Assembly: GCF_900129725.1 (NCBI RefSeq)
Contig: NZ_FQWQ01000004.1
Location: 620,001-684,000, forward strand
Source of the DNA: Chryseolinea serpens
GTDB taxonomy: Bacteria > Bacteroidota > Bacteroidia > Cytophagales > Cyclobacteriaceae
Length of the DNA: 64,000 nt
Direction of reading: 5' to 3'
Below, piece after piece: positions 29,283 to 37,784 of the stretch. The position numbers and the translations under genes were made by a program. Numbering within the stretch: the first letter of the stretch is position 1; each line of letters starts with the position of its first letter. The notes under the pieces were generated by a model. That model was not told the origin of the DNA. It worked only from the letters and a program-made list of their open reading frames with translations, and made no database searches.

Positions 29283-30814
29283 TGTTACCACTGCTTATCG
29301 TATGGCTGATGGCCGGCGGCATCATCGCCTGGCTCATTGAAAAGGTGAACGCCTCCCTTTCCAAATGGATCGCCTTCCTCGCCCTCGCCGCCGCGTTCGG
29401 GATGACGCTCGCCTGGTGGATGCAAATGAACACCTCCGGCGGCCTCAATGTGTGGCTCATGCAATACGACATCCCGTGGATCCCCGACTTTGGCATTCAT
29501 TTCCACCTGGCCTTGGATGGACTGAGCTTGCTCATGCTAACGCTTACCATGTTTTTGGGACTGGCCGCCGTACTCACGTCGTGGCACGAGATCCAATACC
29601 GTGTCGGTTTCTTCTATTTCAACATCCTTTGGGTATTGGCCGGCATCACCGGTGTGTTTCTCACCATGGACCTCTTCCTGTTCTATTTCTTCTGGGAAGT
29701 GATGCTCATCCCCATGTTCTTTCTCATCATTATCTGGGGACACGAGAACCGGCGCTATGCCGCGTATAAATTTTTCATCTTCACTCAGGCCAGCGGGCTG
29801 CTCATGCTCCTGGCCATCGTCGGCTTGTATTTTGTTCACGGCATCGCCAGCGGCACCTACACGTTCGACTATTTTCAGTTGCTGAACACGCACTTCTCAC
29901 CCCAAACCGGCCGCCTCCTCATGCTGGGCTTCCTCGCCGCGTTCATTGTGAAGTTGCCGGTGGTTCCTTTTCATTCATGGTTACCCGATGCGCACTCCGA
30001 AGCACCCACCGCCGGAAGTGTTATCCTTGCCGGGTTGCTGCTGAAAACCGGTGCCTATGGATTGATACGTTTTGTCATCCCACTATTCCCCGCCGCCGCC
30101 GCTGAATTTGCCCCTTGGGGCATGGCCCTGGGTGTGTTGGGTATTTTATATGGTGCGGTACTTGCCTTTGCACAAACCGACCTGAAGCGACTGGTAGCCT
30201 ACACCAGCGTGAGTCACATGGGCTTTGTCATGCTGGGAGTGTTTGCGTTCAATGCGCTGGCCCTCCAGGGTGTGGTCATGCAGATGATCACGCACGGCAT
30301 CAGCACGGGCGCACTCTTCATCCTGGCAGGCTCTCTCTATGAACGCATCCACACCCGCGACATCAACCGCATGGGCGGCTTCTGGACACAGGTGCCGTTC
30401 ATGGGTACCATCGGGATGGTGTTTGCCATGGCTTCGCTGGGACTGCCGGGGCTCGGAAATTTTGTGGCGGAATTCCTGACCCTGCTGGGGGCCTGGAAAG
30501 CCACGCACATCCTCACCATCCTGGCCACGATCGGGTTGGTGGCCGCCACGGCTTATTCCCTGCGCATCGTTCAAAAAGTTTTCCTGGGAAGAAGCGAGCA
30601 AAAGTTTACGCTGCCGGACCTGTCCTTCCGCGAAAAAATGATCCTTGTCCCTCTGGTGGTCGTCATCGTCTGGTTGGGGGTCTATCCACAACCGGTCATG
30701 AACACGGTGAAGGAAGTGATCACGCTGACCCTGAACCCAACCGACATCAAACCTACAACGCCACAGATATCCGACAAAGACATCCAGAAAGGAGGTACCC
30801 ATGACCGCAAATGA
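29279..30814 (+). CDS. nuoM: NADH-quinone oxidoreductase subunit M
   Basis: 511 residues, about 14 membrane helices. Antiporter-like proton-translocating subunit with FHLALDGLSLLMLTLTMFL, FFWEVMLIPMFFLIIIWG (conserved Glu), KLPVVPFHSWLPDAHSEAPTAGSVILAGLLLKTGAYG and LVAYTSVSHMGFVMLG. The open frame reaches back to 29219, inside nuoL, but ATG 29279 overlaps the nuoL stop in ATGATG form and begins with the hydrophobic first helix. A 14-bp overlap with nuoN follows. Confidence 0.96.
   Translation: MMLPLLIVWLMAGGIIAWLIEKVNASLSKWIAFLALAAAFGMTLAWWMQMNTSGGLNVWLMQYDIPWIPDFGIHFHLALDGLSLLMLTLTMFLGLAAVLTSWHEIQYRVGFFYFNILWVLAGITGVFLTMDLFLFYFFWEVMLIPMFFLIIIWGHENRRYAAYKFFIFTQASGLLMLLAIVGLYFVHGIASGTYTFDYFQLLNTHFSPQTGRLLMLGFLAAFIVKLPVVPFHSWLPDAHSEAPTAGSVILAGLLLKTGAYGLIRFVIPLFPAAAAEFAPWGMALGVLGILYGAVLAFAQTDLKRLVAYTSVSHMGFVMLGVFAFNALALQGVVMQMITHGISTGALFILAGSLYERIHTRDINRMGGFWTQVPFMGTIGMVFAMASLGLPGLGNFVAEFLTLLGAWKATHILTILATIGLVAATAYSLRIVQKVFLGRSEQKFTLPDLSFREKMILVPLVVVIVWLGVYPQPVMNTVKEVITLTLNPTDIKPTTPQISDKDIQKGGTHDRK
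30788..30795 (+). promoter_or_regulatory. Shine-Dalgarno site for nuoN
   Basis: AAAGGAGG is 5 nt upstream of ATG 30801 and lies within the last codons of nuoM, supporting coupled translation. Confidence 0.7.
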
Positions 30815-32234
30815 TTTCCTTAGCATCGTGCCGCTGTTCATCCTGACCAGTACGGCCATTCTCATCATGTTCTCTATCTCTGTGAAGCGAAATCACAAAG
30901 TCATCTATGCCATCACACTGGCATCACTGCTGGCCGATTTTGTGTACCTGATGGTCTACATGCGCGGCACGAGTCACAGCATCGAACCTTTATTTATCAT
31001 TGATGGACTGGGCGTGTTCTATATCGGCCTCATTCTCATTACGTCACTCATCGTCGCCATGATGTCGTATGCCTATTTTGAACAACGCGAAGAACGTAAA
31101 GAGGAATATTATATTCTGCTCATACTGGGTACACTGGGAGCATCCACGCTAGTGATTAGCAAACACTTTGTGTCGCTTTTCCTGGGACTTGAAATTCTTA
31201 GTGTCGCGCTCTATTCCATGATCGCCTATCAGCGCAAGCGCGAGCGGTCTGACGAGGCCGGCATCAAATACCTTATCCTGGCTGCATTCTCTTCCGCGTT
31301 CCTGTTGTTTGGAATGGCCCTCGTCTATCTCGTCACCGGCACGATGGCCTTCGAGGGCATCGCACGACATTTGACAGCAAACGATGGTTTGTCGTTCATG
31401 CTGTTTGCAGGGTTGGGATTGATGATCGTTGGCGTCGGATTCAAGTTAAGCCTTGTACCCTTCCACATGTGGGCAGCCGATGTGTATGAAGGCGCGCCCG
31501 TGCCCGTCACCGCTTTCATTGCTACGGTGTCGAAGGGTGGGGTAGTGGGGTTGCTCATTCGATTCTTTGTAACGCTCAACGGCCATCAATATCCCACGCT
31601 GGTGCTCATCTTTACGGTCATTGCCATCACCTCCATGTTCACCGGCAACATTCTTGCCTTGCGCCAAAACAATGTGAAGCGGCTCTTGGCCTATTCCTCC
31701 ATCGCGCACATGGGCTATCTGCTGGTGGCTTTCATCGCGGGTAATGCGCTCGGCACGGAAGCGGTGACATTCTACCTCGTATCTTATTTCATCACTACGC
31801 TCGGAGCCTTCGGCATCCTGGCCATGCTCTCCGATACTGAACACGACGCCGAAGCCACGGAAGACTATCGCGGCCTCTTCTGGCGCCGCCCCTGGGCGGC
31901 TGCAACATTCACGGCCATGTTGTTGTCTTTGGCAGGTATTCCGCTCACGGCTGGTTTCGTTGGAAAGTTCTACGTCATCGCCGCGGGCGTGAACATGCAG
32001 GAGTGGCTGCTGGTCGTGATGCTGGCGGTGAATAGCGTCATCGGATTATACTATTATATCCGCATCATCGCGATCATGTTTGAGCAGCAAACCAAAGCAG
32101 AGACCTCCAACACCCGGTTGAATCCGGCTATCTATATCGTGAGCAGCGTTACACTGGCTATTCTGACGGTGTCGTTGATTTGGCTCGGGGTGTTTCCTTC
32201 GGGGTTGATGGGGATTATTAAGAGTTTGCTGTGA
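30801..32234 (+). CDS. nuoN: NADH-quinone oxidoreductase subunit N
   Basis: 477 residues, about 14 membrane helices. The third antiporter-like subunit of complex I. Family features are FLGLEILSVALYSMIAYQR, KYLILAAFSSAFLLFGMALVYLVTG, FKLSLVPFHMWAADVYEGAPVPVTAFIATVSKGG and RLLAYSSIAHMGYLLVAF. It has a strong Shine-Dalgarno site in the end of nuoM and is the last gene of the operon. No clear rho-independent terminator follows within 170 bp. Confidence 0.95.
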   Translation: MTANDFLSIVPLFILTSTAILIMFSISVKRNHKVIYAITLASLLADFVYLMVYMRGTSHSIEPLFIIDGLGVFYIGLILITSLIVAMMSYAYFEQREERKEEYYILLILGTLGASTLVISKHFVSLFLGLEILSVALYSMIAYQRKRERSDEAGIKYLILAAFSSAFLLFGMALVYLVTGTMAFEGIARHLTANDGLSFMLFAGLGLMIVGVGFKLSLVPFHMWAADVYEGAPVPVTAFIATVSKGGVVGLLIRFFVTLNGHQYPTLVLIFTVIAITSMFTGNILALRQNNVKRLLAYSSIAHMGYLLVAFIAGNALGTEAVTFYLVSYFITTLGAFGILAMLSDTEHDAEATEDYRGLFWRRPWAAATFTAMLLSLAGIPLTAGFVGKFYVIAAGVNMQEWLLVVMLAVNSVIGLYYYIRIIAIMFEQQTKAETSNTRLNPAIYIVSSVTLAILTVSLIWLGVFPSGLMGIIKSLL

Positions 32235-32455
32235 TAAGCTGTGTCTGATTAAAGGAGAGATCCTTACCCTTTTTGGTATCCATGTTTCAACGCATAAAAA
32301 CATATGCTTGACTTTTTACGCGCGAGTTTTTACCTTCATTAGCGATTCCTTTTCTATTCGATCAAGTACGATCTGCAAGCCCATCCAGGAATCGCTGTCG
32401 GCAATGAATGTTAGATGATTCCATGAAGGAGTCATGTTTAATTCTAATAATTGGT

Positions 32456-32884
32456 ATGGGTTTATCTGACAAGGACATGGAAGCTAAAATAAAGCACCTG
32501 GAATTCATTCAGGCGGTGATCACGCGCCTGAATACAAATTCATTTGCCATCAAAGGGTGGGCCATCACGCTCATTGCAAGTTTGTTTGCGTTGGCGGCGG
32601 CCAATGCCAATGTCAAATTTATCTACGCCATTTTCGTCATTATTCCGCCGTTTTGGATTTTGGATGGTTTTTATCTGAGCACGGAAAAGAAATTCCGCGG
32701 ACTTTACAATCAGGTCAGGAATGTCAACCATACCGTGATCGACTTTTCTATGGACATAAGTGAATTCAAAAAGCCTGAAGATAGCTGGAGAAGATGCTTG
32801 TTTGCCAGTACGGTCTGGATCGTGCATGGCGGACTGCTGATGATCACGCTATTGGCTACTTATATTTTGTTTTGGAGTGAATAA
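32456..32884 (+). CDS. Small membrane protein, candidate effector of the TIR/SLOG operon
   Basis: About 142 residues from ATG 32456. The frame is open to an ATG at 32408; the extra N-terminus (LILIIG) looks like translated leader, and ATG 32477 is also possible. A charged helix (KIKHLEFIQAVITRLN) leads into two close hydrophobic helices (GWAITLIASLFALAAANA and FIYAIFVIIPPFWILDGFYL), then a cytoplasmic segment STEKKFRGLYNQV, and a third helix at the C-terminus. Two-helix membrane proteins in SLOG or nucleotidyltransferase operons (SLATT-type and similar) are thought to perforate membranes. The next gene starts 6 bp later. The family name is unknown to me; the effector role is inference. Confidence 0.78.
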   Translation: MGLSDKDMEAKIKHLEFIQAVITRLNTNSFAIKGWAITLIASLFALAAANANVKFIYAIFVIIPPFWILDGFYLSTEKKFRGLYNQVRNVNHTVIDFSMDISEFKKPEDSWRRCLFASTVWIVHGGLLMITLLATYILFWSE

Positions 32885-32890
32885 AAAATT

Positions 32891-34120
32891 ATGACCCCCC
32901 GAAACCCACTGACCATCGAACTTCAAAAAGACCCTGTTGGTTTTGCGAAAACTTCTTTATTTGTCGCGCCGGAATGTTTTTTCGACACGATCACGATTTG
33001 CCATGTCGACAACGCTGAATCGAAGAAACAGGCCGCCATGCTTCGCGACGCACTCGTGGCAAAAATCAATGAATCGAAGATATACCTTCAAGGCACCTCC
33101 GACCCCAATGCAGCCGCCAATTCTGGCGCACTGGCCTCGTTACTTCTATCTTGGCGTCCACCCCCACGATTGCTGATCGGCGTGTGCGACGGGCAATCCG
33201 ATACCTTTCAGCAACTGCCTGGAAGCAATCCAAGCGATGTAGTTATACCGGTATTTCAAAAGCGAAAATTCAAACAGCTCAAGGCGCCATTTGCGGATCC
33301 CCAGGCGGCGTGGTGGCTAAACGATATTAGCGAGGTAGTTCCGGATATCCTGGGAGCACTGGGCATTAGTGAAGACGATTTCAAGATTTTTCTAAGCTAC
33401 AAGAAGAAAGATGCCATTGCTTTTTCGCAGCAACTTTTCGACAGGCTCAACCAAGAGGGGTTCGATGTATTTCTGGATCGCTTTAGTATAGGCCCAGGCA
33501 TCCATTTTCAAAACAGGCTTTATCAGGAACTGTCAGACAAGGCATTCTTTCTGGCTTTGGAAACAGAACATTACTTGTTGAATGACACGCCTTGGATCGA
33601 AATGGAGATCGCCTTTGCAAAAACACATAAGCTCGCACTGATGGCCGTTAACATCGACAGGAATGTGAAGCTAAAATCCATCGACGATCCGTACCGAGAG
33701 TTGGTTACTTTGGATGGGAAGGGTGAGCTACGGCAAGATCGACTGGAGGAAATCATTGTACGCATCAAGGAGCGGCATGCATTGGCCTTGCTGGAGAAGA
33801 AATACAACATGATTGCCGATATCAAGGCCGCCTTCGCGCTAAGCAGCGTTGCCTACGATGTAGATAGCCATGGCTTTATCGAGGTAAAGCAGCAGAAGGC
33901 GATCAAAATATTTTCGACCCCCAGACCTGCACAGGTGATGGACTATTTTAAATCTTATGAACTGAACCCCAACGACAAACGTATTATCCTGGGGCCGAAA
34001 TTCTCCGAAGACAAACGCCGGGTACTTAACGAGTGGATCTCGAAAAGAGGCGATACCCGTTATTATCATGAATTTGAGATTGCAGACATGGTGCACGATA
34101 TCGTAAACAACAAAGTATAA
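32891..34120 (+). CDS. TIR-domain protein, putative NAD-cleaving component of a defence operon
   Basis: 409 residues. The TIR domain spans about residues 163-256: DFKIFLSYKKKDA (box 1), a helix, FDVFLDRFSIGPG (box 2-like), then FLALETEHYLL and TPWIEMEIAFA. W235 with E239 four residues later matches the spacing of the catalytic Trp-x3-Glu in NAD-hydrolysing TIR proteins. Residues 1-160 form an additional alpha/beta domain (TITICHVDN, RLLIGVCD) of no family I can name, and residues 305-409 another (YDVDSHGFIEV, RIILGPKFSEDKRRVLNEWI). It is 6 bp from the membrane gene and 3 bp from the SLOG gene. A nucleotide-signal role is inferred; a purely scaffold role remains possible. Confidence 0.88.
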   Translation: MTPRNPLTIELQKDPVGFAKTSLFVAPECFFDTITICHVDNAESKKQAAMLRDALVAKINESKIYLQGTSDPNAAANSGALASLLLSWRPPPRLLIGVCDGQSDTFQQLPGSNPSDVVIPVFQKRKFKQLKAPFADPQAAWWLNDISEVVPDILGALGISEDDFKIFLSYKKKDAIAFSQQLFDRLNQEGFDVFLDRFSIGPGIHFQNRLYQELSDKAFFLALETEHYLLNDTPWIEMEIAFAKTHKLALMAVNIDRNVKLKSIDDPYRELVTLDGKGELRQDRLEEIIVRIKERHALALLEKKYNMIADIKAAFALSSVAYDVDSHGFIEVKQQKAIKIFSTPRPAQVMDYFKSYELNPNDKRIILGPKFSEDKRRVLNEWISKRGDTRYYHEFEIADMVHDIVNNKV

Positions 34121-34123
34121 AGC

Positions 34124-34861
34124 ATGCGGCAGGGTAAGTTCACGATCGTCATGTCTGCGAGCGTTCCTAGCGGTGATGATGCGCAATATGCAAGGTCACA
34201 GGTCCAGATTGAGAATGCCGTGATCGCTTTGGCCCGGGCAGTTTTTCATGCCGGAGGCACGCTGGTATTTGGTGGTCATCCCTCCATTTCTCCCTTGGTC
34301 GCCATGGTGGCTACTGAATTTGAGAACGACCGCGATCCCTATACGTCTATCATTATCTACCAATCACTCGCGTACAGAGATGTAATTCCCCGCGAAACCC
34401 AATTCCTATTTACCCTCGGGTTTACAGAAGTACGCTGGATTCCCGCAGAGGAGGGTGAAATATTTAATCCCTACACAGGAATCAATTGCCCCAGAAGCCT
34501 CCTCGCGATGCGCCAGCGGATGATGACGGAGCCAAAACCCCATGCGATGGTCTGTATTGGGGGCAAGGATGTTGTCCGCGACGGTGTGCGCATTCGGGGT
34601 GTTTTAGACGAGTTTGAGATCTTCAAAAAGGAAAGACCCGGGCAGAGAATATTTTTATTTAAATCGACAGGCGGCACGACAGAGAAGATAACGCAAAGCG
34701 TGGATGAAACAGGAGCGCGCATGTCGCCCTCGCCGATCACGGTGATCGATAAGGAGTACGCGCCGGCACCGGGGTCTTCCGAAGCAGCCTATCTGCTCAA
34801 TGTGCCTTATGCGTTTTTGGCAGGTGAGATTGTAAGACAAGTCATTTTAGAAAATGTCTGA
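34124..34861 (+). CDS. SLOG-like nucleotide-binding protein
   Basis: 245 residues with a Rossmann-like SLOG (Smf/LOG-related) pattern: strand FTIVMSASVP, helix, GGTLVFGGHPSISPLV (44-59), RETQFLFTLGFTEVRWIP, HAMVCIGGKDVVRDGVRI followed by GVLDEFEIF, and the phosphate-loop-like STGGTTEKI (181-189). SLOG domains bind nucleotide-derived ligands; in Thoeris ThsA the SLOG domain senses the cyclic ADP-ribose isomer made by TIR. Here the domain is a separate protein, with no SIR2 or other effector attached. It starts 3 bp after the TIR gene and is the last gene of the operon. The family assignment is by fold pattern. Confidence 0.8.
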   Translation: MRQGKFTIVMSASVPSGDDAQYARSQVQIENAVIALARAVFHAGGTLVFGGHPSISPLVAMVATEFENDRDPYTSIIIYQSLAYRDVIPRETQFLFTLGFTEVRWIPAEEGEIFNPYTGINCPRSLLAMRQRMMTEPKPHAMVCIGGKDVVRDGVRIRGVLDEFEIFKKERPGQRIFLFKSTGGTTEKITQSVDETGARMSPSPITVIDKEYAPAPGSSEAAYLLNVPYAFLAGEIVRQVILENV

Positions 34862-34869
34862 CAATATAG

Positions 34870-34902
34870 ATTGCGCTGATCGGCAACAATGGATCAGGAA
34901 AG
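34870..34902 (+). pseudogene. Remnant of an ABC ATPase gene (Walker A region)
   Basis: Read in the frame starting at 34870, eleven codons spell IALIGNNGSGK, the same as the Walker A region of the ABC-F gene at 37875-37907. Five of the eleven codons differ between copies, every time synonymously. After the Lys the similarity decays (PTPSKL against STLLKI). The fragment is out of frame with the annotated genes and only 9 bp after the SLOG stop. Confidence 0.65.
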
Positions 34903-34972
34903 CCTACGCCGTCAAAGCTGGATTTATGTTTTTCATTGTCTCCTTCGGGCAGGAAATAATATTTAAACCATC

Positions 34973-37285
34973 CTACCTTACAATTATCTTTTCAACATAC
35001 TGTTTGCCATCGACCGTGGCTTGCAGAATGAACATGCCGCTTCGGCCTTCTCCAAGATCAATACTGAGCAATTTCTGTGTTTGGTCCTTTAGTTCAATAT
35101 GATAAATAACATTGCCCTGCTGGTCGTAGATTTTCAAGTCTTCGATCTCGCCCGAATGAGACATGGCGGTTATATTCCCCTTACTCGGATTTGGATAGAC
35201 CGTCAAATAGGAGTCTTTAAATGGATTTTCTTTTGAAATAATCGGAGACGATGTGACTGGCTCGCTTTTTATTTTTGTGGGTACAGGTGGATCATTGGCT
35301 GCTCTTCCATAGACATATTGATTATCGAAGGGACAGCCTTGGGTACTGGCTTTGAAATTGCTTCCCGATTTTGCTGTAAACCCAGGCTTTAGGCTGACAT
35401 ACATGTTTCCATAGTAGTTAGCCGAGGCTCCTTGGTAATATACAGCTGAGCATGATTCGCCTCCAATGGTAATGGATTTTCCCATCATGTCATCCTCCTT
35501 CCCCGTAGAATAGACGTTACAAAGATTTTCAGTATTTCGATGGAGGAAGCCAAAAATGTCATAAACATATGCAGACCCAGGATTTACGCATTTACTGTAG
35601 TACGCAGGAGCCCCAACAGCCATGAAATTATCAGAGATAGTTACGGAATATCCATAGCCGCTCCAATCCTCATACGTATCTTTATCAAGATACTCCACAA
35701 CATCGTAACTCCCGGATGTATTTTTTTCATAAAGAGTCGCCCATTCCCTACAACCAGCCAATAGATAGTTGCCATGAACAGAAACTTCATGGTTCATTGA
35801 CGAATCGTCTCTTTGAGCAAGCCTATATGAATTGAAACTTCCGTCCTGACGAAGTTGAATAACGGTTAAGAAAAAGCCTGAAATAATAATTTCATTTTCG
35901 GCATCGTTAAGTGCCAAATGGAGTCCAAAATCATTGGACGGCTCTTTGAAGGCAGGATCATATCCTGTACTTTGATACCCAAGAGAAAAATTCCAAGTAA
36001 GCCTTCCGCTGACGGACTTCCAGTCATATACAAATACGCTGTTGCTTTCACCCGGCGCTCCGACAACGGCTCGATTCTTCTTTATGTCGACAGATTGCCC
36101 GAATGACGAATTAACCTCCGGACCCGGAAGCCTAATTTCGAGAAGCCAGTCGTCAATAAACTTCTTGTAGAAATAAACCATTCCGTACTTGTTGAACTCC
36201 TGGGGGGAGCCCACGAGGGCATTGTATTCATCAATAGCAACATCATAGCCGAAAGAACTCACTCCTGCAAGTTTTTCTTGTAACGTCCAAGATTCGCCAT
36301 TCTTTTCAAAAATAAATACTTTTCCTCCTGTCCCTGCGATATTGTTAGTTGAAGGCGCGCCTACAATGATATGGTCATCGTAAATGTCGACAGCCCATCC
36401 AAAATATCTGGACGTGGCGTCGCCTGTAAGTGTCGCCTTATGGACGAAAGTGCAACCTTCTTTCTTGTAAACATACACGGCTTCGGCATAGTAAGTACCA
36501 ACGACCAAATAATCTCCGTACGAAGCCATGTCATAGCCAAATGCAAGGCTTTGGCCCGACGTTGGTATGGTTAATTTCACAGCCCCCGGCTCGGTGGGCA
36601 GCAATACAGGGCATTCACCACCGCCTCCGGTTGTCGGTGGTTTAGGGCCCGTTCCATCAATCCATCCTAGATCCGTTACGGTTATGTATTCAATTTGATA
36701 TTCACAGGAATTGTTTGGGAAAATTTCCTCCGCGTAGACCCACAATTGATTGAAATTCTGAGTCGGTCGAAACTCGGGGGCAGTGAGCGTTCTTTTTGAA
36801 CTTGTAAGGCCTATGGATCGAGCTAAGGGCAATATTTCCCCCGTTTGTTCCACCGACGGTAACGATCCCTCCTCGCACGCTGTTGTGCCTCCTGCGCTAA
36901 TGGAATTGGCAGCCTTTATCCAAAGCTGACCTCCATCATTATTATCTGCTCGTAAAACGGAGATATCTATAGCATACTTCTTTCCCTTTACAAAACTATA
37001 GGAGGTGAAAAGCCCTTCCCCAGTTTTTGTGACCGTTGCCCCGCTCGTTACATCTTTTGCTTTCAGAACGCCCCAGGTTTCATTGGGTAAAACCACGCTC
37101 GGCGACCCGTGTGAGACCTTCCAATTACTTGTCGTCACGCTCCCATCAATGCATCGATCAGTCGTTTCCTTAAAGGGACTGCAACTCGAGACATTGTATA
37201 GGTTACAATTGAAAGTGAATTCCTTAAATTGAGCTTGCCCGGAAATAAAAATAAAAAGGCAAAAAACAGTAAAGTAAAATTTCAT
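34973..37285 (-). CDS. Secreted beta-propeller-like protein with T9SS type A sorting domain
   Basis: 770 residues. A signal peptide covers about residues 1-18 (VFCLFIFISGQAQ). Residues 20-210 form a Cys-containing domain with no assignment. Residues 230-560 contain repeats of the FG-GAP/integrin type (YGDYLVVGTYYAEAVYVYKKEG, DDHIIVGAPSTNN, GKVFIFEKNG, NRAVVGAPGESNSVFVYD), probably a seven-bladed propeller. Residues from about 685 form a type A sorting domain: YLTVYPNPSKGNI, LKIYDQQGNVIY, GMFILQATVDGKQYVEKIIVR. It should be a surface or extracellular protein of unknown ligand. It converges with the TIR operon and is more AT-rich than its neighbours. Confidence 0.9.
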   Translation of the reverse strand: MKFYFTVFCLFIFISGQAQFKEFTFNCNLYNVSSCSPFKETTDRCIDGSVTTSNWKVSHGSPSVVLPNETWGVLKAKDVTSGATVTKTGEGLFTSYSFVKGKKYAIDISVLRADNNDGGQLWIKAANSISAGGTTACEEGSLPSVEQTGEILPLARSIGLTSSKRTLTAPEFRPTQNFNQLWVYAEEIFPNNSCEYQIEYITVTDLGWIDGTGPKPPTTGGGGECPVLLPTEPGAVKLTIPTSGQSLAFGYDMASYGDYLVVGTYYAEAVYVYKKEGCTFVHKATLTGDATSRYFGWAVDIYDDHIIVGAPSTNNIAGTGGKVFIFEKNGESWTLQEKLAGVSSFGYDVAIDEYNALVGSPQEFNKYGMVYFYKKFIDDWLLEIRLPGPEVNSSFGQSVDIKKNRAVVGAPGESNSVFVYDWKSVSGRLTWNFSLGYQSTGYDPAFKEPSNDFGLHLALNDAENEIIISGFFLTVIQLRQDGSFNSYRLAQRDDSSMNHEVSVHGNYLLAGCREWATLYEKNTSGSYDVVEYLDKDTYEDWSGYGYSVTISDNFMAVGAPAYYSKCVNPGSAYVYDIFGFLHRNTENLCNVYSTGKEDDMMGKSITIGGESCSAVYYQGASANYYGNMYVSLKPGFTAKSGSNFKASTQGCPFDNQYVYGRAANDPPVPTKIKSEPVTSSPIISKENPFKDSYLTVYPNPSKGNITAMSHSGEIEDLKIYDQQGNVIYHIELKDQTQKLLSIDLGEGRSGMFILQATVDGKQYVEKIIVR

Positions 37286-37365
37286 GAAGATTATTGAGAT
37301 TTATCGGTGCTTGGATGAAAGCAACCTGTCGCTAAAAATTGGAACATCGAATATTATAACAGCCG

Positions 37366-37373
37366 CAAATGTA
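37366..37373 (-). promoter_or_regulatory. Candidate -7 element for the propeller gene (TACATTTG)
   Basis: Minus strand reads TACATTTG, an exact TAnnTTTG, 80 bp upstream of the ATG at 37285. The nearest TTG is only 11 bp upstream of it, short of the usual spacing. Confidence 0.45.
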
Positions 37374-37646
37374 TTGAAAAAAATCAATTTAAGTTCCATG
37401 GGTAGCGACCAAAGGCTGATAAAAATTAATTTGACTGCAAACTTTTGAGCGCCATTGGCTTGAGGCAGAAAAATATTTATTGATTTAGCTTGGATCGGGA
37501 AGTTGCAGAATCATAATTCATCACGCTCTCGCTTAACGGTATATGCATCAATTCTCGAATACTATTCAAAAATGGCCTTGAAACTCATGGAGTTAAGAAA
37601 GGCGTATTTTGGGATCACAAAAACAAAGAGGATTCAGCCTCGTTTA

Positions 37647-37672
37647 TTGTTTTTAAAATTTTCTTATTTTTG
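37647..37672 (+). promoter_or_regulatory. Candidate promoter of the ABC-F gene
   Basis: TATTTTTG (37665-37672) matches TAnnTTTG, with a TTG at 37647 and a 15-bp spacer, slightly short. Transcription would start near 37677 and give a leader of about 108 nt, long enough to hold the small upstream frame. Confidence 0.5.
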
Positions 37673-37730
37673 CCCCGTACTTAAGATCACATCTCTTCAT
37701 GTAGGCCATAATTTCTTTCAGAAAAACAAA

Positions 37731-37772
37731 ATGGAGCCCCCAAAAGCGCTCCAACAGTTATTCACTTTTTAA
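37731..37772 (+). promoter_or_regulatory. Candidate leader peptide (13 codons) before the ABC-F gene
   Basis: An ATG-to-TAA frame encodes MEPPKALQQLFTF and ends 12 nt before the ABC-F start. TGGAGC (37732-37737) can pair with GCTCCA (37748-37753). Antibiotic-resistance ABC-F genes in other bacteria are often controlled by ribosome stalling on such leaders. Whether this one is translated is unknown. Confidence 0.4.
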
Positions 37773-37784
37773 AGAAAGAAAATT

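Larger units (their letters stand above)
37286..37784. other. Divergent promoter region between the propeller gene and the ABC-F gene
   Basis: 499 bp, AT-rich. It holds a minus-strand TAnnTTTG element near 37370, a plus-strand promoter at 37647-37672 and a small upstream open frame at 37731-37772. A longer frame (37503-37772) contains that small frame but begins before the promoter and shows no domain. Confidence 0.6.

Noticed and set aside
32235-32455. Transposon or attachment-site ends bordering the TIR operon
   Set aside because: I looked for terminal inverted repeats, duplicated target sites and a tRNA gene near 32.2-32.5 and 34.9 kb and saw none, only the P-loop fragment.
37503-37772. 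89-codon frame upstream of the ABC-F gene
   Set aside because: It spans the probable promoter and has no motif. Only its last 14 codons (the possible leader peptide) sit inside the predicted transcript.
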